64,000 bases of DNA from Heracleum sosnowskyi (GCA_030848705.1 CM061238.1:31712655-31776654), one strand, 5' to 3'. Counted from the first letter of the stretch, positions 22,235-34,337 are shown. A program made the numbers and translations. The notes: generated by a model not told the origin, from the sequence alone.

Positions 22235-22800
22235 ATAGCCCAACATGAGGCAATAATTGGTGGCACATTTTATTCAATTTAAATTGGCTAGACATTTTAA
22301 TGCATTTGAAATGTCCAAATTGCCCTTGTGTTTACTATTTTAAAAAAAATTGTTGTTGGGTGGATTTGAACTTGGGTCTACACAATAATTTGCACCTCCT
22401 CTTACCACCACACCACTCAAATACATGTGTTGTCAATTACACACATCATATGTGTGTGTGTCACTTGAGTAGAGAAATATTTGATACTATTATTATTATA
22501 TATCTATTTTATTATAGCCCAATAAAAGCAATGATTCATGAGACATTTAATCTAATCTAAATTGGTGAGACATTTTATTTAATTTAAAATATTTAAATTT
22601 CTCATGTGTTTACTTTTTTTTTTAAAAAAATTGTTAATGAATGGAATCCAACTTAGGTTTATGCAATAATTTGTTCATCTTCCTACCATGCACTATTCAG
22701 TCATACGTGTTCTCTATCAAACACATTATATGTATGTGTGTGTGTCGCGTGAGTAGAGGAGTATTCGGTATCTATTATTATATCGATTAACATAATCTTA
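22235..22800 (-). repeat. Diverged tandem pair of tRNA-like 280-bp units
   Basis: Two units (about 22,235-22,500 and 22,510-22,800) share the order ATAGCCCAA, GAGACATTT/AGACATTTT, a TTTACT-T/A-run, a GAACTTGGGT or CAACTTAGGT segment, and a TATGTGTGTGTG stretch with a GAGTAGAG tail. On the minus strand the first has a B-box-like AGTTCAAATCCACCC and an A-box-like TGAGTGGTGTGGTGGTAAGA. They look like two ages of one SINE-type insertion. Confidence 0.5.
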
Positions 22801-22824
22801 TAATATGTGAGATAATTTAACTAT

Positions 22825-23060
22825 TGAAAAAATATAAAAGGTATTCTATATAATATTTTTAGTTATAAAAAATATAAAAGGTACTCTATATAATATTTTT
22901 AGGATTTTATCTAACGGTTTTAATTGATTTTTATTTTGTCCTTATTTGTAAAACTTATATGAAAAAAATTAGTTGAAAAAATATAAAAGGTACTCTATAT
23001 AATATTTTTAGTTATACACAATATAAAAAGTACTCTATATAATATTTTTTGTATTTTATC
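22825..23060. repeat. Tandem 45-50-bp repeat
   Basis: AAAGGTACTCTATATAATAT with a following ATTTTTAG and an AAATATAA lead-in occurs at least four times with small changes; a fifth copy lies near 23,500. Copies are separated by TTTTATCTAACGGTT blocks. No coding potential. Confidence 0.7.
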
Positions 23061-23169
23061 TAACGGTTCTCATTAATTTGATTGAAAATATCTAACGGTT
23101 GTGGAATGAGTGAACAAACCATGGGGGACCAGACTACCAACCAAACTTTTATTGTTCGTCTATTATATA

Positions 23170-23441
23170 CTCCCTCCGTCCCCCTCAATTCTTTACATTG
23201 AGGGGACGACACGGAGGTTAAGAAAAAGTATAAATTAATAGAGAAAAGTAAGAAAAATGAGTAAAGTAGTGGGACCAATCAATATTTAATGTATAAAATG
23301 GGTATAAAGTAGGTATAGTGGAGGAAAGTAGTGAATGTGATTGGATTTTATATTATAAAATGTTACTATTTTTGGTATGTAAAGAAATGAGAGGGGCGTA
23401 CCAAAAAGGAAAGTGTAAAGAAATGAGAGGGACATAGGGAG
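23170..23441. mobile_element. Stowaway-type MITE (272 bp)
   Basis: It starts CTCCCTCCGTCCCC and ends GGGACATAGGGAG, imperfect inverted termini of the well-known plant Stowaway/mariner type, and is flanked by TA on both sides (23,168-23,169 and 23,442-23,443). It lies inside a Helitron 5' end: the left flank is TTCGTCTATTATATA and the right flank TAATAGTATAGATAG. Confidence 0.9.
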
Positions 23442-24029
23442 TAATAGTATAGATAGATAATGTTGTTAGAAAAGAGAAATTTTAGTTATAAAAAATATAA
23501 AAGGTACTCTATATAAAATTTGTAGTATTTTATTTAACGGTTCCCATTAATTTGATTGGAAAGATCTAACGACTGTGGATCTAACGGTTCTCATTGATTT
23601 GATTGGAAAGGTACTTAATTCACGTGAACATACTAGAAAATTCATTATATATTAAATTTTAATATTATGCATGTACACATTTACAATGCAAATGTATATT
23701 TCATTGTACACATTCTACAATGCAAATTATATTTAACAAACAAGAAAATGTACCATTCGCTCAATGAGCTAAATTAGTAAAATCGTGTAGGTTAATGTCT
23801 TGTATGTAAGCTAATCATATTTTGACATAGATCTTACACATAACAAATATCATAAGTATCGAATTTACTCATTTCTTAACTCAAAAACACCTCAACGAAG
23901 GATAATTTTCAACGCTAACTATCTCACTACAGAAATCAAGTCCAGCTTTTGTACCCACAATGAGACGTCTGTCAAATGATCTATAAATTATCATAAACAC
24001 CGAACTACTTAGAAGTCAAAACAATTATG

Positions 24030-24461
24030 CTAGATAGTGACCCGTGCCTTGCACGGGTTTTCATGAAAAGGAGAGGTTTTAGTAAGCAAAAATAAAAAAA
24101 ACTTATATGTTTTAGTTAAAAAAGGTAATTGCCCGTGGTATTTTTGAAAAAGTAAGGGAATTTTTCAGAAAAAAAAAGTAATATATTTTAGGTATAAAAG
24201 ATAATTGGTTATAAAAAGGTAATATTATTATTTAATAATATTTTTTTTATAAATAAGTAAGGGTAATTAAGTAAAAACACAGAGTACAATTAAGTAAAAT
24301 CACAACATACCAAAAAATATTTAGTAGTATATTCAATGACTCTCATTAATTTAATTTTAAAGATCTAGCGGTTAGAGATTGGATGACCAAACTATGGAGG
24401 ACCAGACTACAAACCGACTACAAAAACTTTTAATGTTTCGTCTTTAATATAATAGTATAGA
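24030..24461 (-). mobile_element. Non-autonomous Helitron (about 430 bp)
   Basis: On the minus strand the 3' end has a perfect 8-bp stem (ACCCGTGC / GCACGGGT with a 3-nt loop, 24,040-24,058) and, six bases further, CTAG (24,030-24,033). The 5' end reads TCTATACTATTATATTAAAG (24,461 downward), typical of plant Helitrons. The base outside CTAG is not the expected one, so the boundary is slightly uncertain. No Rep/helicase coding. Confidence 0.7.
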
Positions 24462-24803
24462 TAACAATATTATCATTACATATTTATTTTGCATGTGTTA
24501 TGTTTTAAACATGAGTTGTTTTGGTTGAAAAACATAAAACATATAATGTGTTTTAGCTGAAAAGGTAATTAGTTATAAATATGTAATAATATTACCATTT
24601 ATATATATGTTACCTATTTCATTTTTAGAAGATGAGTTGTTTTAGTTAGAAAAATAGATAAAATACGTAATGTATTTTAGCTGGAAAAAACAATTAGTTA
24701 TAAATAAATTGGTTATATATAGGCCCGATCCAAATTAAAGCCCAACCCAAATACCGACCGACCGACCGACCAAAAATTTTACTGTTTCGTATTTAATAAT
24801 ATA

Positions 24804-24807
<4 letters not shown>

Positions 24808-24836
<29 letters not shown>
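24808..24836. repeat. (TA)n microsatellite
   Basis: Uninterrupted TA dinucleotides next to a Helitron-like 5' end (GTTTCGTATTTAATAATATA). Confidence 0.9.
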
Positions 24837-24841
<5 letters not shown>

Positions 24842-25082
24842 ATTTACTTAGTATAGTGATGTATACTAAATTTTTGTAAACTATATTCAAATATATATAA
24901 CAACTTTATAACAAAATAAAATGGAAATTATAATACAAATAATTATAAATTAGATGTGATGATATTGTTTTTTATTTATAAAAAATAAATATTAATCATC
25001 AATAAACTAAAATATATAAGTATGTAAAAGTAGCAAGAAAATGTAAAACTAAAATATAGTGGCCGACAAGATATTAATGATA

Positions 25083-26877
25083 CTAGCCTATAACCCGTGC
25101 AAGGCACGAGCCTTAAAAATAATAAACTAAAAAATTTAATGTGAACGGAAAATATTAAAATAAAAATAAAAATTAATATGATAAATTATAAAATGAGAAA
25201 CTTAAATATTAATTTGAACATAAAAAAATACAGGGGCTGAGGAAGATAAATGAGGTATTATTAATATTATTTTATAATAAAATAATATTAATAATAAGAA
25301 CAAATAGAAAATCTAACATGTTTTAATTAAAAAAAGTAATTGTCCGTGATATTTTTAGAAATGTTTTAATTATATTAATTGTATTTATTAAAAAAATACG
25401 TTGATATGTTAAAATAAGTAAGTTTTTCTAATAAGGACAAATAGAAAAGCTAACATGTTTTAATTAAAAAAAAAGTAAATGCCCATAATATTTTTAGATG
25501 TGTTTTAATTATATTAATTGTATTTGTTAAAAAAATACGTTCACTTGTTAAAATATGTAAGTTTTTTTAAATAATTAAAAGTATTAAAATAGGTTTTAAA
25601 ATATATAAGTAAGGGTTGCACTTGATATTTTTGGAAAATAGAGATTTTAGTGATAACAAATATAAAAGGTAATATATTTTAATTTAAAGGTAATTGCCCG
25701 TGATATTTTTGGAAAAGAAGTAGATTTTGTTACAAAAAAATGTTTTAACTATAAAAGGCAATCATCTAGTTACTATTTTTATATTATTTTATTATTTATT
25801 AAATAGAGTATTAAAATAGGTTTTAAAATAAATAAGTAAGGATTGCACCTCATATTTTTGGGAAATAAGGATTTTATTGATAACAAATATAAAAGATAAT
25901 ATGTTTTAATTTAAAAGTAATTGTCGTGATATTTTTGGAAAAGGAGTAGATTTTGTTATAATTTTTTTAATTATAAAAAGAAATCAGCTAGTTACTATTT
26001 TTATATTATTTTATTATTTATTAAATAGAGTATTAAAATAAATAAGTAAGGATTGCACCTCATATTTTTGGAAAACAGAGATTTTAGTGATAACAAATAT
26101 AAAAGGTAATATGTTTCAATTTGAAGATAATTGTCATGATATTTTTGGAAAATGAGTATATTTTTTTAGTAAAAAAAATATTTTAATTATAAAAGGCAAT
26201 CATCTAGTTACTAATTTTATATTTTTTTTTATTTATTAAATAGAATAAAAAACCGAAAACCAACCGAAAACCAAAACTTTCAATGTTTCGGCTTTATTAA
26301 TACTAGCCTATAACCCGTGCAAGACACGGACCATTAAATGAGATCAAAAATGACAAATTAAAAAAAATTAATGAAAACAAAAAATGTTAAATAAAGAATA
26401 AAAATTAATATGATAAATTATATAATGAGAAACTTAAATATTAATTGGAACCTAGAAAAAAATAAAAAAAGAATACAAATGGGGCTGAGAAAGATAAATG
26501 GGACATTATTAATATTTTAATTGGAACACAAAAAAAATTAAATAAGGAATATAAATGGGACTGAGGAAGATAAATGAGACACTATTAATATTATTTTATT
26601 ATTCATTAAAATAATATTAAAAATAAAGACAAATGAAAAAGTTAACATTTTTAATTAAAAAGTAAATGTCCGTGATATTTTTAGAAGTGTTTTAATTATA
26701 TTTATTGTATTTGTTAAAAAAACATATGTTGACATGTTAAAATTGATAAGCTTTTTTAAATAATTAAAAGTATTAAAATAAGTTTTAAAATAAATAAATA
26801 AAATGTTTTAATTATAAAAGGCAATCAATTAGTTACTATTTTTATATTATTTTATTATTTATTAAATAGGATAAATG

Positions 26878-26915
<38 letters not shown>

Positions 26916-26963
26916 AAAATTTTCAATATTTCGACTTTAATAATATAGTATAGATAGTATAGA
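25083..26963 (-). mobile_element. Non-autonomous Helitron containing a second Helitron
   Basis: The 3' end on the minus strand is the hairpin GTGCCTTGCAC... followed by GGGTTATAGGCTAG (CTAG at 25,083-25,086). The 5' end is split: TTCGGCTTTATTAATA to 26,302, then the inner element, then TAGTATAGA to 26,963. Internally it repeats GATATTTTTGGAAAA blocks (about 25,630, 25,850, 26,060). No coding sequence. Confidence 0.6.
26303..26954 (-). mobile_element. Nested non-autonomous Helitron (about 650 bp)
   Basis: CTAG at 26,303-26,306 is followed by CCTATAACCCGTGCAAGACA, a one-arm-mutated hairpin. The minus-strand 5' end is TCTATACTATATTATTAAAG at 26,954 downward. A (CCGAAAA)n run lies at 26,879-26,915. 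It sits between A and T of the outer element's 5' terminus, as expected for Helitron insertion. Confidence 0.65.
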
Positions 26964-27295
26964 TTATAGATAGTATAGATATATTAATAATTGAAAGATA
27001 TATAATTGAAAAATGCAATATTAATGATAAAAAGAAGGGTTGCCCGTGATATTTTTGGAAAAAATGAGATTTTAGTAAGTATAAATGGAAAAGGTAACAT
27101 GTTTTAGTTGAAAAGATATTGCACATGATATTAATGGGAAATGAGTGAATTTTGTAAGAAAAAATAATAAAATATGTTTTAATTATAAAAGAAAATTGGT
27201 TAACTACTATTTTTATATTATTAAATTATTTTTTAATTTGAATAAAGGACCGAAAACCGAAAATCAAAATTTTCAATGTTTTGGCTTTAATAATA

Positions 27296-28241
27296 CTAGC
27301 TTAAAACCCGTGCGATGCACGTATTGTTAATTGTTATTTTATTATTATATTTTTAATATTTTATTAATTGTATTTGTTAAAAAAAATAAGTAGGCATATT
27401 AAAATAGCTAAATACTTTTAATTAATTAAAAACATTAAAATAGATTTTAAAATAAATAAGTAAGGGTTTGCCCGTTATATTTTTGGAAAATGAGTGATTT
27501 TAGTAAGAAAAAATAAAAATGTAACATATATTTAGTTTTAAAAGGTAAATGCCCGTGATATTTTTGGAAAATGAGGTTTTAAAATTTAATAATTAAAAGT
27601 ATTTAAATTCATTTTTAAAATAAATAAGTAAAGAGTTTCCTATGATATTTTTGGAAAGAAAATGAATTTTAGTGAGAAAAATAGAAAAAGTAAATTGAAA
27701 AAGACAATTTCCCGTGATATATTTAGAAAAGAAGGGATTTTATTAGAAAAAATCTATAATATGTTTTAGAGTAATTGGTTATAAATAGGTATTTGATTAT
27801 TTATATTTTAATATTCTTAGTGATTGCATTTGTTAAGAAAAATAAGTAAACATGTTAACATAGGTAAATTTTTAAAAAATAATTATAATATTATAGGTTT
27901 AAAAATAAATAACTAAAGGTTTGTCCGTGATATTTTTGAAAAATGAGGGGTTTTAGTAAGAAAAAAATAGAAAAACTAACATGTTTTAGTTAAAAAAGAT
28001 AATTGTCATGTTTGAAGGAGAATTTGTTAGAAAAAATAATGTATTTTAGGGAAAAAAGATAATTGATTATAAATAGGTAATATTATTATTTAATAATATA
28101 TTTTTATATATAAGTAAGGTTAATTAAGTAAAAACACTAAATACAATTAATGTCAATTAAATAAAATGACAACATACCATACTTAATATTTCATCTATAT
28201 TGATGAATGATGATCGATAGTATTAGTATAAAATATAAATA
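27296..28241 (-). mobile_element. Non-autonomous Helitron, degenerate 5' end
   Basis: CTAG at 27,296-27,299 is followed by CTTAAAACCCGTGCGATGCA, a hairpin with a GTGC-GAT-GCAC core. The far end near 28,241 (AAATATAAATAGAT) is a decayed TCTAT-type 5' terminus. The interior repeats CCCGTGATATTTTTGGAAAA at about 27,550 and shares about 450 bp with 20,297-20,740. The element begins inside another TTTAATAATA Helitron end. Confidence 0.55.
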
Positions 28242-28829
28242 GATTGTACGTTCACCTTATTTTGTATCCAATTCTGTATCGTTATTGTTTGAGAAAAGAG
28301 GGCTAAATGCGGTGTGAAACAGAGAAATATGAAAAGGATAGGGTTTCAACTTTGAAGAAATGCTCTAGGGGTCCCACCCCAATTGGAGCCAAGTCCCCGC
28401 AAGATAGCGTTGCCCTGTCCATTCAATACAAGAAAAGTCTTCACCTTTACCAAAATGAAGGCTTTCTGATGCTAATTATCTTGATTTCTTCGCTTCTTTA
28501 ACATAAAAATTGAATCTTTATGCCTGTAACATACTTTTGTTCCTATTTTGGTTCAAGTGATTGATTGTCCTCTTTTCAAATCAATCGAAGTTAATAACTT
28601 TTTATCAAATTCATGGTTTTTTTCAATTAATTGTTGCAGACAATGTGATTGATCCTTTATTTTTATTGGTCTCTGATTAATGGCAATATCTTTGGGAATT
28701 CAAGGCAAGGTCTCTGATTTTTGGATCGGTTGTGGTAAATTCTCAGCCTCTGTTTTGGAAAAGATTGAATCTTTGTAATTTTGCATTACCTTGGTTTATG
28801 ATGTCTCTAATTATCCCATTCTTCTGCGG

Positions 28830-28868
28830 ATCCTGATCAGTTCTGTTGTTCTTTTAGCATCTGCCTGG
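28830..28868 (+). pseudogene. Exon-like segment, copy 1 of 4
   Basis: Reads ILISSVVLLASAW in one frame and is followed by the donor GTAAGAATT. The upstream acceptor seen in copies 2 and 4 (TTTTTTGCAG) is here changed to CTTCTGCGG. Function unknown; a hydrophobic segment such as a membrane helix is likely. Confidence 0.3.
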
Positions 28869-30011
28869 GTAAGAATTGTCTTTTTATTACATGCTCTCAC
28901 CCTTAGATTAATCAAAGTTAGTACCTTTGATTACCAAAAGAAGCATCTATGTTTGTTATCTGGAAAGAATATTTGCATACACTTGTTTCGTTATTGACTG
29001 TTAACTTATCCTCAAGTATATAGTGGTTGTTTGGCTGATCACATATGAAGCTTATTTCAATGTTAAGTTCATTCCAACTTATAGCTTATTGTTTGCCAGC
29101 AAACTTATTTTTGTTAAAGACCTTGTAATTTTTCTGGGGCTTACCAACTATTGTCTTGACATTCAGTGAATTGGGTAATTTATTTACGAGCATCACTGGC
29201 CCCTTTTATTTAGCATTTGAAGGAAAATCTTTTCATAGTTCTTTTTTTTTTTTGTCTTTTGCAGTTTGTTGTTTTGTATTTCCATATGTTTGAATTTAGC
29301 ATGTTTATCTTTACGTTCATTTCTGAATAAAAAAATGTAATGTCATGATTTTTAGTTAAAAATCAGTATAAATTTTATTTCAAGCCCCGACTAACATCTA
29401 AAAGTTATCAAAATTTTATATTAGTCCCGACTATTTTATTATCATGGTTCTGTCACATTCATCGGCATCAATTCTTTCGAGAAAAAAGGGGCTCATCGGC
29501 AGGAAAATATTAAGCAAATTCTTAATTTAATTTAAATAAACTTGATTTTATATTTTTTATAAAAAATATTAAATTATAAACGGAAATTAGCAAACACTCC
29601 AGTAATTTATAAGCAAATTAGCCAAACGCAGTTATTAAATTATAAGTAAAATTTACTTATCACTTATTTATCACTTTTCCAATGTAAGTCATAAGTAACT
29701 AATTTTAAGATTTCCCAAACGAACCCATAATCTTGTGAATGCCTCTAATGCTCCGTTTATGTACTTACTTATCTGCACGCCCACACTCATATACATTTAT
29801 GTTGTATCTTTATGCTTATCACATACATTTGGATCCCAATTGATTGCCCTCTTTTAAAATTTATTCAAAGCTTAGAACTTTTTGTTTCTTTCCTGTTTAT
29901 TATGTTTATTTTGGATAAAATCTCATCAATTTCAATGCAAAGACCCCCCCTTTTTTGTAATTCTTTGGTTGGTGGCCTTCTCTTAGGTAAAAGTTGCATG
30001 TTTATATGCGT

Positions 30012-30117
<106 letters not shown>

Positions 30118-30468
30118 AACTAACAATACTTTGTTCTATTTTGGTTGATTAATTTTCTTCTTTCCGATTTAAAAGTCGTACAACTTTATATTTTATTCCT
30201 TGTTTATCATGTTGGTGTTTTATCTTTCTATATAATCCTACATTTTTAAGTGTATTCACTCAAATCCCATATGTTCTCTTAATTTAGGTTGATTTTGGAT
30301 AATTGCAATGTCTTTTCTGGATTCAATGCAAAGTCTTTAATTCGTGGACTCATTGTTGTGAAATATCAACCTCTGTCTGAGTTAAAAATGAATCTTTTTA
30401 ATTATGCATCATCAAGTTCCAAACAGTTTTCTTGGTTTATTATGACTAAATATCCTAGTTTTTTGCAG

Positions 30469-30528
30469 ATCTGATGCGAAGTCCTTAACATTTTGTTTAG
30501 TTCTGCTGTTCTTTCAGCATATGCCGGG
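30469..30528 (+). pseudogene. Exon-like segment, copy 2 of 4
   Basis: Acceptor TTTTTTGCAG and donor GG|GTGA bound 60 nt. The frame used by copies 1, 3 and 4 reads FSSAVLSAYAG at its end but has TGA near its start, so this copy is broken. Confidence 0.3.
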
Positions 30529-30863
30529 GTGATTTTTTTTTCTATTTCATTGCATGCTCTCACCCCCTCCCAGTTTAGGCTTCCAAGTTAGGTTGCTTTT
30601 AGATTAATTGTGCAAAGTATTTTTCACTGGAATTAAAAAGAAGCATCTTCATTTGTCATCTAGTCATTAGGAAGTGGGCAAAGCTCGAGTCTTGACACTT
30701 TAACAAGGAAGCGAAAAAAGTATATAGATATATAATATAACTTTTAGGATGTTGAAGTTATTGTTGCCCTCTTTTCAAATCAATCAAAGTTCAGAACCTT
30801 TTGTTTCTTTTTCTTATTTTTGACCAGATCTTATCAAGTCAAGGTTTTTTTATTCCTTGTTGC

Positions 30864-31036
30864 TGTTACTACTACTAGTAATGCTGTGAGTATAAAACAA
30901 GAGAGTGAGTTATAAAGTCGGTTAGATCATTACATACACAAATATGTATGCACACACAACACCTCCTCTAGGCTCTAGTCTATATAACAGTGTAACAAAC
31001 CAACATTACAGTTTGAGAAATATATTTTACAACTTC

Positions 31037-31088
<52 letters not shown>

Positions 31089-31118
31089 GTAACTGTATCA
31101 AGTTTATACAGTTTGACA
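30864..31118 (+). mobile_element. 5' LTR of a truncated Ty1/copia element
   Basis: Probable limits are TGTTACTACT (30,864) to ...TTTGACA (31,118). It contains GAGTATAAAACA and a (CT)n run (31,042-31,086) before the primer site. It lies in a copy of the duplicated intron-like unit, whose sequence resumes near 32,985. The left boundary could instead be TGCTGTGAG at 30,882. Confidence 0.5.
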
Positions 31119-31122
31119 TCCG

Positions 31123-31131
31123 TATCAGAGC
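31123..31131 (+). other. Primer-binding site, initiator-Met tRNA type
   Basis: TATCAGAGC within CCGTATCAGAGCG, two to four bases after the putative LTR end; a mildly mutated form of the common plant copia site. Confidence 0.65.
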
Positions 31132-31291
31132 GAGAAATCGTGAATTCATCTTTCGCGCTTCATAATCTCTAACAATCTGTTGTCAATTTTGTCAATCTGT
31201 TGCAATTTTCAACATACTTTCTTACAATTAGGTCTCAATTGTGATTGTTTTCAATCATTTGGCCTCTTAAAAGCTTGAATCTGAGTCAATA

Positions 31292-32985
31292 ATGGCGTAC
31301 TCTTATGCTGCTGCTACAGTTGGTGCCAATACTGCTCCGTCTTCAACATCAACTGTCATTGATGTTAATCATCTCTATTTTTCACACAGTTCCAATAATC
31401 CAGGTTTTAGCGCTTCGCTTCAGTTATGCGATGCAACTTTCAAAAAGCGCGCACTTCTGTGCGTTTTTTTGCGCTTAAGCGATATGCAAGATGCGCTAAA
31501 AAAGCGCGCTTTTAGTTTTTTTGTTGACCGGGCTGTTGACCAGGTATTTTTTAAAGAAACGGGTCATAAAAAGCCCTAAAATGTAACTCAGCTGACAAAA
31601 CTAACACACTAATGATCCAAAACACACAATATGATCAAATGCGGGTGATTGAACGAAATCAGGTGCTAGATTTCTCAAACCCTTTCTGATGAAAGTGAAG
31701 ATGAGGAAGATGAAATTGAATTTGACGAGGGGGATAAGAATCCTAACCCTGATGAAGATTTTGAAAATTTTCTAGAAGAACCTGAAGATGATGAGTTTTA
31801 ATTAATGTCAAGTTGTCAACTACTTAGAAGACCATGACTAAAATCTATAGGGCCTAGACCTAAATCTATAGGGCTTGTAGATGATTCTCTATCTTTATTT
31901 TATTACCACGACTTCATATTTGTGCCTTGAGTTTGAATCTGGTTATCAGAACACCTTTTATGATGATTTAGTTTGCTTATAATATGTTAAAATTAATTGT
32001 TATGTATTTTTTCCAACTTTTGAGTTTTTTTTCCAAAAAGCGCGCTTATCGCGTTGCGCGTTGTGCTTATGCTCCAGTAGGCATTTGCGGTTCAGTGCGC
32101 ATATCGCGTTTAACAACACTGGGGAGATCAGTTTATTGCTATTAGAGGACAACTCTTGTTGATGACACTTGTTCCCTCAATAAATCAGGCATTCGCTCTA
32201 CTGCTTCAAGAAGAATCTCAAAGGGAATTTGCTGCTAGTAATTACTCTCCTATAACTGATAACATTGCCATAAATGTTAAGTTCAACTCATTGCTTAAGC
32301 CAAAGAATGGCTCGTCTCTGAGAAAATTTGGTACTGAGAATAATGTCAAAACTCAGTGCATACTAGAGATAAATGCTTTTGCCTACATTACTACCCCGAG
32401 TGGCACCGTCTACATGGAAAACCCAAACCTAAACCAAGAAGACTAATAAACAATAGCACTAGAAATGTTGCTACAGCTAATGTCTCCAATGTTACTCCCT
32501 CTACTTCTAATGGTATGATAGAATCTGTTCTCCAGAATGTCTCAGGGTGCACCTACAACAGCATTTACTGATTCTCAATGTCAGCAAATTGCCAAAATGA
32601 TCCATGAAAGTCTTAAACAATCTATTACTTGGAAATCTGGCTCTTCTGGATCATCTGCTCAACTATCTCATATATCCTGTCTCTCCAATGTGTTCTCTAG
32701 TGCTATTAGTGCTAATTCATATGATAATTTTAATCCCTTAATCTCTGCTGACTGGATTTTAGACTCTGGGGCAACCAATCATATAACTTCTAATGGTAGT
32801 CTCCTTAGTCATGCTACTCCCATTCAATCTATACTTCATTTACCTAATAATACAACAGTTCCTATCACTCATATTGGTACTGTCAATATCTCTTCCCTCT
32901 TTCACTTTACTGGAGGTACTATGCGTTCCTTCACTTCACTGTAATCTCATCTCTGTGTCTCAACTATCAAATCAGCTAGCTTGTC
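31292..32985 (+). pseudogene. Ty1/copia gag-protease remnant, interrupted by hAT element
   Basis: The ATG at 31,292 opens a copia-type gag (MAYSYAAATVGANT ... DVNHLYFSHSSNNPG). The frame is broken at 31,401 by a hAT element and resumes after 32,121 with RGQLLLMTLVPSINQAFALL. Another frame then gives the gag C-terminus (YYPEWHRLHGKPKPKPR). The protease follows with WILDSGATNHIT near 32,755-32,790 and LCVPSLHCNLISVSQL near 32,935-32,970. At about 32,985 the copia sequence stops and the intron-like unit resumes, so integrase, RT and the 3' LTR are deleted. Several frameshifts make this non-functional. Confidence 0.85.
31401..32121 (+). mobile_element. Non-autonomous hAT element inside the copia gag
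   Basis: The right end ...GTTTAACAACACTG matches the usual plant hAT end; the left CAG is followed by GTTTTAGCGCTTCGC, so the left terminal repeat has lost a few bases. GCGC-rich terminal sequence (AAAAAGCGCGC) occurs near both ends. Inside, 31,691-31,801 encodes an acidic 36-residue tail (ESEDEEDEIEFDEG ... EPEDDEF, stop). No matching 8-bp target duplication was found. Confidence 0.7.
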
Positions 32986-33033
32986 AAGCCCCTAACTTTG
33001 ATTAGTTCTGCTGTTCTTTCAGCATCTGCCTGG
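32986..33033 (+). pseudogene. Exon-like segment, copy 3 of 4
   Basis: Reads PLTLISSAVLSASAW and ends at the donor GTAAGAATT, identical to the donor of copy 1. Its left part abuts the deleted end of the copia element, so no acceptor survives. Same unknown hydrophobic peptide as the other copies. Confidence 0.3.
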
Positions 33034-33587
33034 GTAAGAATTGTCTTTTTATTACATATTCTCACCCTTAAATTAGTCAAAAGTTATTACCTTTTACTGA
33101 TTCTGAAAAGATGCACCTATGTTTGTAATCTGACGAAATATTGCATACACTTGTTTTCGTTATTGACTGTCAACTTATCCTCAAGTATATATAATCTTAT
33201 GAATGCCTCTAATACTCCGTTTATGTATTTACTTATCTGCGCACTGTGTAGTTGTGTGTGTGTGTGTGTGTGTATGATACAGTGATAGATAGATTTTTAA
33301 AATTTATGTCAAAATTTACATATTTAAAATCAAAGATTTAGAATAATAAACTAAATTATTTTGATTTCTCCACTTCTTTGACACAAATATTATCTTGATT
33401 ACCCTGGAATTAAAGTAAAGGCTGTCTATTGCCAATTATCTTGATTTTTCCGCTTTTTCAACATTAAAATGGTATCTTGATGCTTATACTTACCCCTGGA
33501 TCCCAATTTTTTCAATTTTCAAATTTATTCAAAGCACTGTACTTTCTGTTTCTTTCTTGTTTATTATGTTGATTTTTTGATCATATC

Positions 33588-34288
33588 CAGTGTTGTGAAA
33601 ATCACGATTAATCACGCCATTAAGCACGCTTCGCGAGTAGGCGAAGGTTCTGCGAGTTGCGTATGAGCGATTTAGTGCGATTATGAAATTGGCTAAAAGT
33701 CGCGATTTACTCGCGCTTACCTGCGAAAAAGTGCAGAAAAATGCAGTAAAACCCAAAAGAACTCGCACTGTAGTTAAAAAAGACTGAAATACCCTTAAAG
33801 TTAAAAAAACCCTACTTATCTTTATAGCCGTTCATAGCCTCAAAAGTTTTGCACTTCAGCAGTCAAAGAGGGATGTCTTATACTCATCTTCATCTCATTC
33901 TCCATAACTCTCTTTCTCTCTGCCCTCTTTCTCTTCATCAAGTGAAAGTGCTTCTTCTCTTCAACTCTTCAAGATGAAGATGATGATGAGGAAGAACAGA
34001 CTTCAAGGGAAACGAGATCGAGTTAAATGATTTGGAAGCCTTTGACTTGCTAAATATCATTGATTGATAGTTCAATACTTTTGTGTGACATTCCTACTAA
34101 GTTGATATTTTTACTAAGATCTTTATTTCTGCTAAGTTGAATACTTACTATTAGTTTCTAACTTTTTCAGAAGTATTTATGTATAACTACAGATAATTAC
34201 GTAAATAATATAATTCCTGGCAAAAATTCGTTCGAGTAATCGTGAGTCGCGCTTCAAAATTGGAACTTGCGCTTTTGTCACAACACTG
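33588..34288. mobile_element. Non-autonomous hAT element (701 bp)
   Basis: Inverted ends CAGTGTTGTGA / TCACAACACTG are flanked by an 8-bp duplication with one mismatch (ATCATATC and GTCATATC). It interrupts TGATTTTTTGATCATATC/TCATC of an intron-like unit. Sub-terminal GCG-rich sequence and an internal acidic stretch (DEDDDEEEQ near 33,970-34,000) relate it to the element at 31,401-32,121. Confidence 0.88.
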
Positions 34289-34319
34289 GTCATATCTCAT
34301 CAAAATCAAGGCAAAGACT

Positions 34320-34337
34320 CCCCCCCCCCCCCCCCCC
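34320..34337. repeat. Poly(C) tract (18 bp)
   Basis: An uninterrupted C run in the intron-like unit; the duplicate position near 29,945 has only seven C. It is a likely site of assembly or length error. Confidence 0.9.

Noticed and set aside
22235..23060. Regular repeats that might suggest a CRISPR array
   Set aside because: Units are diverged, AT-rich and contiguous, without unique spacers, in a plant nuclear context.
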